A stretch of 64,000 nt of DNA, taken from positions 104,335 through 168,334 of the forward strand of contig DJOE01000009.1 of assembly GCA_002438405.1 (NCBI GenBank), written 5' to 3'. The notes beneath the pieces are model-generated. The model was given only the letters and a program-made list of their open reading frames with translations. It made no database searches and was not told the origin of the DNA. The DNA is from Cyanobacteria bacterium UBA6446 (lineage in GTDB: Bacteria > Cyanobacteriota > Vampirovibrionia > Gastranaerophilales > Gastranaerophilaceae). The translations under genes and the position numbers were made by a program. Numbering within the stretch: the stretch's first letter is position 1; each line of letters starts with the position of its first letter. Below, one piece after another: positions 58,501-64,000 of this stretch.

Positions 58501-59499
58501 TTACAAAATGCACGCAAGAACCATCAAAATCAGTGTTCCGATTTGGAATGCAGTTGCCATGTTTTGACCAAATCTGTTGCTATCGTATTTTTTAGCTGAT
58601 TTTTGAGCATTTATTGCACTTGTGATTCTCTCCATTCGCACTGAATCGCTGTCACTTGCAAAGTTTGTGCCAAATACACTGGATTCAATTCTTGAAAGTC
58701 GTTGAGCGGTTGGTTCGTTTTCGTATTTTGTTTTATATAGAACTTTTTCTATTTTTGACAAGCTCATTGTTTTGTCTTGTTTAAACACGTTAGGGCTGGA
58801 GGAAAAAAAATTGCTATCGTCCCCAAAATTATCACCAAAATCATCTTGGTAGCTCATTTTGTTTCGTCTATTGTATGCGTCATAGTTGAAATTTGGTGTC
58901 CCGTATTGGTTCAGATGGTAATTTTTACTCATCGGGTCAATTGGGTCATTCAAGAAAGAATTTTCTTGTTTTGCCATTTTATTATCCATAAAAGTTTGAG
59001 GTCGAATTTCTGCTTTCAACCTATCTACACGTGTTGATAAATCTTCTTTATCGTAGGTTTTACCAAATGTTTTGGATTCAAGATTAGATAAACGAGTTTT
59101 TATATTTTGTCCTTTGAATTCTTTATTAAATACCTGTCTTTCAAGTTCATTTATGACAGGATAATCCATTTTTGCAGCTTCTGCAGGTTCTTTTGCAGTT
59201 ACCCAAGAATCCTCTTCTTCAGCGAATGTATCTTCTTTCGGTTCAATTTCTTGCCCCATCAAGTCTGCTGCTAAATCTTTTTTTAATTTTGCTACTCGGT
59301 TTTGAGTTTGAGCAGTAGAGGTTTTTCCATAGACTTTTTCTTCTATTCGGTTAAGTCTTGCCGTTTCTGTTTCATTTGAATACGTGAAACCAAACAGAGA
59401 ATTTTCAATTTTATCAATTGTTGAGGTGTAAGGACTTGCAAAAGCAGTTTGCGTTGAGAAAACTAAAATTGCACCTAAGAAAATAATTATTTTTTTCAT
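58501..59499 (-). CDS. Secreted repeat protein of unknown function
   Basis: 332 residues: signal peptide (MKKIIIFLGAILVFSTQTAF, cut after AFA), three ~50-residue repeats and a C-terminal membrane segment (MATAFQIGTLILMVLACIL). Each repeat consists of two halves of the form I..IE..L[FY]G..[FY]......R[LVM]..[IL]E: residues ~28-75 (IDKIENSLFGFTY, RLNRIEEKVYGK), ~115-165 (INELERQVFNKEF, RLSNLESKTFGKTY) and ~245-293 (LSKIEKVLYKTKY, RLSRIESSVFGTNF). A disordered acidic, Asn-rich linker separates them. AAGGAG before ATG. Confidence 0.75.
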   Translation of the reverse strand: MKKIIIFLGAILVFSTQTAFASPYTSTIDKIENSLFGFTYSNETETARLNRIEEKVYGKTSTAQTQNRVAKLKKDLAADLMGQEIEPKEDTFAEEEDSWVTAKEPAEAAKMDYPVINELERQVFNKEFKGQNIKTRLSNLESKTFGKTYDKEDLSTRVDRLKAEIRPQTFMDNKMAKQENSFLNDPIDPMSKNYHLNQYGTPNFNYDAYNRRNKMSYQDDFGDNFGDDSNFFSSSPNVFKQDKTMSLSKIEKVLYKTKYENEPTAQRLSRIESSVFGTNFASDSDSVRMERITSAINAQKSAKKYDSNRFGQNMATAFQIGTLILMVLACIL

Positions 59500-59503
59500 A
59501 ATA

Positions 59504-59568
59504 AAAACTCCTTAGGTTTAGAATACGGTTTTTAGAATGTCAAACCAATTCATCAAATAAGGAGTTTT
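59504..59568 (-). promoter_or_regulatory. Inverted repeat that covers the ribosome site of the repeat-protein gene
   Basis: On the minus strand AAAACTCCTTA (59568 to 59558) is fully complementary to TAAGGAGTTTT (59514 to 59504), which contains the Shine-Dalgarno of the gene at 59499. If both arms are in the mRNA, an 11-bp stem would hide the site. A TTGACA in the loop (59542 region) could instead be the -35 box and leave only the second arm transcribed. Confidence 0.4.
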
Positions 59569-59640
59569 CAATTTGTTAAATTTAAGTATTTTCTTCTAAG
59601 AAAAAAGTATTAGATTTTAATTTTCAATTACTCTTTTATC

Positions 59641-60852
59641 TTAGTTTTGTTTACCATGTCTTAATTCTTTTAAAGCTTGAAGTTCTTTTTGATATGGAGA
59701 AATTGAAGTTACTTTTTCAATTACTTGTGGTAATTTTTCGATTACATAATCAATTTCTTTTTCTGTCGTAAATCTGCTCAAGCTCCAACGAATACTTCCG
59801 TGGATTGCAGTGAATGGAACATTCATTGCTCTTAAAACATGGCTTGGTTCAAGTGAACCTGATGTACAAGCAGAACCAGATGAAGCACAAATACCAAGAT
59901 CTGATAAGTGAAGTAAGATTAATTCTCCCTCAATATATTCAAAACCGATATTTGTTGTATTAGGAACTCTATTTGCAACACCAGTGTTAAGTCTTGCGTT
60001 AAAGATTTTGTTGATAATATTAGATTCTAATTTATCTCTAAGTCTTTTAACTTCGGTCATTTCGTAGTGTAAACTATCCTGAGCAAGTTCTGCAGCTTTT
60101 GCAATACCTACAATGTATGGAACATTTTCAGTTCCTGCACGTTTACCTCTTTCTTGGTGTCCACCAATAATCAATGGAGTAATCATAGTTTTAGAATTTA
60201 CATACAAAACGCCAACACCTTTTGGTGCGTGGAATTTATGACCTGAAATTCCTAGTAAATCAATTCCATTAGCTTGAACATCAATTGGAATTTTGCCAGC
60301 AACTTGAACGGCATCAACATATAACTTCGTATCTTTGTTTTTAGATTTAACGATTTCGGAAATTTTTCCAATCGGGTTAATAACACCTGTTTCATTGTTA
60401 GCCCACATAGTAGCAACCAAAGCAGTATCTTCATCAACTGCAGCAGCTAGTGCATCTAAATCAAGTTCACCATTAGAATTTACTCCAATATAATCAACTC
60501 TATAACCTTGTTTTTCTAAAGCTTTGAATACATTCAAAACACAAGGGTGTTCAACTGTTGTTGTGATAATGTGCTTTTTATTTTTGTTGTAATTTAAAAC
60601 GCCCCGAATACCAGTATTAGCACTTTCTGAACCGCATGAAGTGAAGATAATTTCTTTTTCGTCTTTTGCGTTGATAAAATCTTTAATCACACCACGAGCT
60701 TCTTTTATTGCACGAGATGCCGGTTTTGCAAAATCATACATACTTGATGGGTTCGCATATTCTTCTTTAAAATATGGGAGCATAGCTTCCAAAACATGCT
60801 CATCAACTTTTGTTGTGGCATTGTTATCTAAATAAATATAATTTCTGTCCAT
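59641..60852 (-). CDS. nifS: Cysteine desulfurase
   Basis: PLP enzyme that supplies sulfur for Fe-S clusters. 403 residues. LDNNATTKVDEHVLEAM at the start, SCGSESANTGIRG (~72), VEHPCVLNVFKALE (~101), the PLP lysine in GISGHKFHAPKGVG (~207), and the catalytic Cys loop CASSGSACTSGSLEPSHVL (~325). NifS/IscS group I. One base separates nifU upstream from it, so they form an operon. GAGGT before ATG. Confidence 0.94.
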   Translation of the reverse strand: MDRNYIYLDNNATTKVDEHVLEAMLPYFKEEYANPSSMYDFAKPASRAIKEARGVIKDFINAKDEKEIIFTSCGSESANTGIRGVLNYNKNKKHIITTTVEHPCVLNVFKALEKQGYRVDYIGVNSNGELDLDALAAAVDEDTALVATMWANNETGVINPIGKISEIVKSKNKDTKLYVDAVQVAGKIPIDVQANGIDLLGISGHKFHAPKGVGVLYVNSKTMITPLIIGGHQERGKRAGTENVPYIVGIAKAAELAQDSLHYEMTEVKRLRDKLESNIINKIFNARLNTGVANRVPNTTNIGFEYIEGELILLHLSDLGICASSGSACTSGSLEPSHVLRAMNVPFTAIHGSIRWSLSRFTTEKEIDYVIEKLPQVIEKVTSISPYQKELQALKELRHGKQN

Positions 60853-60853
60853 T

Positions 60854-61705
60854 TTAATTTACCTCTACAACGGTTATGTCGTTACCTAAAGAGTTTTTAA
60901 GTGTTTGCTCTACAAAGTTTGTCAATGTCATCATTGAATTTTTACAACCAGAACATTTTCCTCTTAATTTAACGAAAATAGTTTTGTTTTTGATATCAAT
61001 AAGTTCAATATCTCCACCATCTTTTTGCAATTCTGGAGAAATTTGAGTTTCAATAACATTATTAACTTTCAAAATCCATTGAGTTGGAGTAAGTTTTTGA
61101 GTTTCCTCTTTTTCTTTTTTGTAGTAAGTGTCAATTATATCTTGAATAGCACTTTTACATTTTCCACAAGCCCCACCTGCTTTGGTGTAGTTTGTAACTT
61201 CTTCAACTGTTTTAAGTCCGTTTTGTTTAATTGCGTCCCAAATAACATTTTCTGTAACTTGGAAACAAGTACAAATCATTTTTTCTTTTTTGTTATCAGG
61301 AGCATTTTTACCTAACAAATCATCAAGATCAACGTAACCCTCTGCTTTGTAGTTTTTAAGAGCATCTTCTAATGCTTCATAACCCATAACAGAACAGTGC
61401 ATTTTTTCTGGAGGTAAACCGCCTAGAGCATCTGCGATGTCTTTGTTTGTAATTTTTTTAACTTCATCAATTGTTTTCCCGATAATCATTTCCGTTAACA
61501 TACTAGAACTTGCAACGGCCGAACCGCAACCAAATGTTTGAAACTTAGCATCAGTTACAACATTATCTTTTATTTTTAAATATATTTTTAATTGGTCACC
61601 GCAAGTTAAAGATCCTGCAACACCAATAGCGTCAGCATCATCAATTGTTCCAACGTTTCTTGGATTTCTATAGTGATCCATAACTTTCTCTGTATAATCC
61701 CACAT
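60854..61705 (-). CDS. nifU: Modular NifU Fe-S scaffold
   Basis: 283 residues with all three NifU modules. IscU-like domain 1-125 with cluster Cys in GSLTCGDQLK, FGCGSAVASS and MHCSVMGYEAL. A central [2Fe-2S] Bfd-like part ~143-190 (MICTCFQVTE, AGGACGKCKSAI). C-terminal NfU domain with LRGKCSGCKNSMMTL (~255). Such full NifU proteins occur with NifS in nitrogen fixers and epsilonproteobacteria; here no nif genes are seen, so it is the general Fe-S system. AAAGGGAA before ATG. Confidence 0.94.
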   Translation of the reverse strand: MWDYTEKVMDHYRNPRNVGTIDDADAIGVAGSLTCGDQLKIYLKIKDNVVTDAKFQTFGCGSAVASSSMLTEMIIGKTIDEVKKITNKDIADALGGLPPEKMHCSVMGYEALEDALKNYKAEGYVDLDDLLGKNAPDNKKEKMICTCFQVTENVIWDAIKQNGLKTVEEVTNYTKAGGACGKCKSAIQDIIDTYYKKEKEETQKLTPTQWILKVNNVIETQISPELQKDGGDIELIDIKNKTIFVKLRGKCSGCKNSMMTLTNFVEQTLKNSLGNDITVVEVN

Positions 61706-61795
61706 ATTAATTTCCCTTTCTTTATCTGTATATTTATAACATTATTCTATCGCAAAAATAAAATTAGAAAGGGGGTATTAAGGATTTTTTAATAT

Positions 61796-63793
61796 TTATT
61801 CGTCAAATTTTACCTGAGAACTGTATTCAAATACATTAATAAGTTTTTCTTTGGTTCGTTTTTTCTCGTCTTTTTCAACTGCAAGAGTCAAATATTTTTC
61901 TGAATTTGTAGTATCACCCATTTTTTTATAAATATATGCTCTAATGATATCTGTATCTGCATCTTGTTCTTGAATTTTATCACATGTTTCAAGAGCTTTT
62001 TCAAACTCTTTTTTACTTGTATAAATTACCGCAAGACAACATAAAGCAACATCAAGTTTATCTTTGTCATAAATTTTTTCTATTTCTTTTAGGGCTTTCT
62101 CTTTTTCTCCAAGTAAATATTTGCAATAAGCAATTAAAACTTTTCCGTCTTTATATTTTGGATATTTTTTTAGGTTCTTTATTGCATTTTTGTAATCTCG
62201 GAGATAAAAGAGTGCAATGCCTTTGTTTGCATAATAACCGTTATCCAGCTCTTTTTTGTAAAGTTTTTCTGCTCTCTCACACCATTTTAACGCAAGATGT
62301 GGTTTGATTTCTCCAAGAAAAATTCCTATTTTATTTCGATATGGATACCAACTATTTTCTTTATTTTTGATAGCTTTATTGTAGAATTTTAGAGCAAGAC
62401 CATATTGTTTAGCTTTTTCAAAACAAAATCCTTTGTAAAAATTCTTGTTATCCGGCTCTGTATTATATTCTTTTTGGTATAATTTATCTCCAATTTCAAA
62501 AAACTCTTTTGCTTCAACATATTTTTTCATGTTACAAAGAAGAGCTGCTTTGTCATAGTAGTTTTGAATATGATTTGGTTTAAGTTTTATGCAAAAATCT
62601 ATTATTTCAATAGTCTCTTCATATTTTCCTGCATTCCAAAGCTCATAAGCTTTGTAGGTATATGCAAAATATTTATCTACATCTGATATCTCTTTGTTAT
62701 CAATGAGTTTTTGAGCCTCTTTTAGTCCTAATTCCTTATCATTGTTATCATATTCAATATTTAATTTAATGCTCCAAAGTTTAAGTTGAAAATCAACGTG
62801 ATTGTTAAATTTATTTATTGCATTATCTAAATATTGATAGCCTTTTTCTTTTTCTCCTTTTTTAATATAAATATTAGCAATGAATTCATAATTATCTTCT
62901 TCTAACGGATATAATTCTAAACTCTTCTCGTAATCCTTTATTGCTCCTTTATAATCTTTAATTTCCAATTTTATATATGCTCTTCTATCAAACATATAAG
63001 AGTTTCTGTCATCTAGTTCAATTGATTTATCAAGAGCTTTGATTTCTTCTTTTGCCATATCAAGAAAAAGAATATTTTGATATGGTAAAAGCCAATTGTA
63101 ATAATATGCTAAGTTTGAATAATTTAATGCTGTTGGTTTAATCAAAATAGATTTACTAAGAATTTCCCGCATTTTGGAATCATATTTTTTTATTTCAGCT
63201 TTGCGCTCTTTTTCATTTGTACAATCTAAAAGAATATGATGAATAATATCAAAATAAAGGTCATAATATTCTTGTTTCTTAGGGTTTAATTTTATTGCTT
63301 CTTTGATATTTAGTTCTGCCTCATAACCATGTTTTCTGCAATGAGTACTAGCGCATAAATAGAATATTTTATCACAATTGGTGTTTTGAGCTAAAATGTA
63401 ATATTTAATATATGCTAAAATTAAATCATCATCTTCTCTTTGCATTACTCTTATATTATTTGCAATTTTTAAGAGGGTTTGTTCGTTATATTTTTCTGGT
63501 TCTTGCTGAATTTTAGTTCTTAAATCAATTGCTTTTTTGATTTCTTCATTTAAAGGATTTGAATCCAGATGCTCATTCAAATAAAAGAGCGCCTTTTTAT
63601 AATTTTTTAAAATTCTTCCGTAACAACAAAACAATCCACCATTAATATTGTCAAATAGTGCGTGTGTTGTGTTTTCGTCTTTTTCTGCTAGCTCTCGAGC
63701 TTTTTCAAAATAATTGACAGCAGATTTCAATCCTTTATCATATCTCCAAACCCCCTCATTATAGAAATATTGTGCATTTTTCTTTTCTGCCAT
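61796..63793 (-). CDS. Large tetratricopeptide repeat protein
   Basis: 665 residues from the ATG at 63793 (MAEKKNAQYFYNEG), which has GGAGGG seven bases upstream. An ATG at 63808 lies four bases after a TATAAT and would bury that site, so it is not preferred. About 14-16 TPR-like units with Lys-rich helices span the whole length, for example AYIKLEIKDYKGAIKDYEKS, ACKDYEKS-type spacing, and AIALFYLRDYKNAIKNLKK near 545. No other domain or signal peptide. Function unknown; protein scaffold. Confidence 0.86.
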   Translation of the reverse strand: MAEKKNAQYFYNEGVWRYDKGLKSAVNYFEKARELAEKDENTTHALFDNINGGLFCCYGRILKNYKKALFYLNEHLDSNPLNEEIKKAIDLRTKIQQEPEKYNEQTLLKIANNIRVMQREDDDLILAYIKYYILAQNTNCDKIFYLCASTHCRKHGYEAELNIKEAIKLNPKKQEYYDLYFDIIHHILLDCTNEKERKAEIKKYDSKMREILSKSILIKPTALNYSNLAYYYNWLLPYQNILFLDMAKEEIKALDKSIELDDRNSYMFDRRAYIKLEIKDYKGAIKDYEKSLELYPLEEDNYEFIANIYIKKGEKEKGYQYLDNAINKFNNHVDFQLKLWSIKLNIEYDNNDKELGLKEAQKLIDNKEISDVDKYFAYTYKAYELWNAGKYEETIEIIDFCIKLKPNHIQNYYDKAALLCNMKKYVEAKEFFEIGDKLYQKEYNTEPDNKNFYKGFCFEKAKQYGLALKFYNKAIKNKENSWYPYRNKIGIFLGEIKPHLALKWCERAEKLYKKELDNGYYANKGIALFYLRDYKNAIKNLKKYPKYKDGKVLIAYCKYLLGEKEKALKEIEKIYDKDKLDVALCCLAVIYTSKKEFEKALETCDKIQEQDADTDIIRAYIYKKMGDTTNSEKYLTLAVEKDEKKRTKEKLINVFEYSSQVKFDE

Positions 63794-63941
63794 CTTATTG
63801 CCCTCCATATTTATTATACAGATTTTTTACTTATTGTAAATGTTAAGAAAAGTAAATAAATTTCCCAAAAGCCTAAAGATTTACAGAAACTTGTCGATAA
63901 CCAAAATATAGGGAACTAATCAAAGAAAGGAAGTTGATGTC

Positions 63942-64000
63942 ATGGGAATGACAGCATCACAAGCTAGATTCTTGAGCCTGACCGCCCGAAAGAATAACGT
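63942..64000 (+). CDS. Start of a second MGMTASQARF family protein (3' truncated by window)
   Basis: Reads MGMTASQARFLSLTARKNNV to the window edge with AAAGAAAGGAAG upstream. 16 of the first 17 residues match the protein at 2069-3136 and the DNA is nearly identical over the first 30 bases. The rest lies outside the window. Confidence 0.85.
   Translation, partial: MGMTASQARFLSLTARKNN

Noticed and set aside
1..64000. CRISPR arrays, prophage, complete insertion sequences, restriction or other defence systems
   Set aside because: No regularly spaced repeats, transposase, integrase, phage structural or nuclease-methylase genes were seen.

Overview
The window looks like chromosomal DNA of a gut-type, non-photosynthetic relative of the cyanobacteria (Melainabacteria/Vampirovibrionia, order Gastranaerophilales). 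This is inferred from the strong AT bias, from several prepilin-like proteins with the signature FTLAEVLITLGIIG, from small proteins with starts such as VTFTGRE, from the MGM[ST]ASQARF protein family present at both ends of the window, from tandem YggT genes, from a ThrRS lacking the TGS domain, and from a Gram-negative outer-membrane gene (Kdo transferase) alongside a GatD peptidoglycan amidation enzyme. No rRNA, CRISPR array, phage or complete insertion sequence was seen.

Layout. 1-6.4 kb: end of an amylase-like gene, leuC, an MGMSASQARF protein, waaA, folK and a HI0933-type flavoprotein. 6.4-13 kb: the first prepilin/XRE pair, thrS, proS, a TPR protein and a secreted protein. 13-19 kb: a candidate small RNA, then mtnP, two YggT genes, trkA and trkH, followed by the divergent pair gatD/tatD. 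19-28 kb: a repeat-rich gap with a possible 266-bp inverted-repeat element, polA, clpX-clpP-tig, rpsP and an OmpR-type response regulator. 28-36 kb: speD, nnrD-trmL-CDP-alcohol transferase, an oxidoreductase, and an envelope operon (DUF374 acyltransferase, nitrilase-family amidase, dacB, glycosyltransferase). 36-43 kb: tRNA-Pro, the second prepilin/XRE pair, an spc-operon fragment (rpsE-rpmD-rplO-secY), the third prepilin/XRE pair and mtaB. 43-53.7 kb: a formyltransferase, mnmG, aspS, rqcH, rsmE and a CCA/poly(A) polymerase family gene. 53.7-64 kb: a 1212-residue AsmA-like protein, the fourth XRE/prepilin pair, a repeat protein, nifS-nifU, a large TPR protein and the first 59 bases of a second MGMTASQARF gene.

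Most genes are housekeeping: translation (thrS, proS, aspS, rpsP, rpsE, rpmD, rplO, tRNA-Pro), tRNA and rRNA modification (trmL, mtaB, mnmG, rsmE, CCA enzyme), protein quality control (tig, clpP, clpX, rqcH), envelope building (waaA, gatD, dacB, acyltransferase, AsmA-like), potassium uptake (trkAH), polyamine/methylthioadenosine metabolism (speD, mtnP) and Fe-S assembly (nifSU).

Two patterns stand out. First, each of the four prepilin-like genes is divergent from a small XRE-family repressor gene. In three pairs the pilin -35 box lies exactly 5 bp from the XRE -10 box. Second, at least twelve genes have a sigma70-like -10 box ending 6-7 bp before the ATG with no Shine-Dalgarno sequence, which predicts widespread leaderless mRNAs. 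Genes with true leaders have clear GGAG-type sites. Smaller finds are a repeat-derived stretch inside one prepilin leader, a MerR-like helix-turn-helix read in frame after a prepilin stop codon, a 30-residue membrane peptide, and a candidate 110-nt RNA with its own promoter and terminator.
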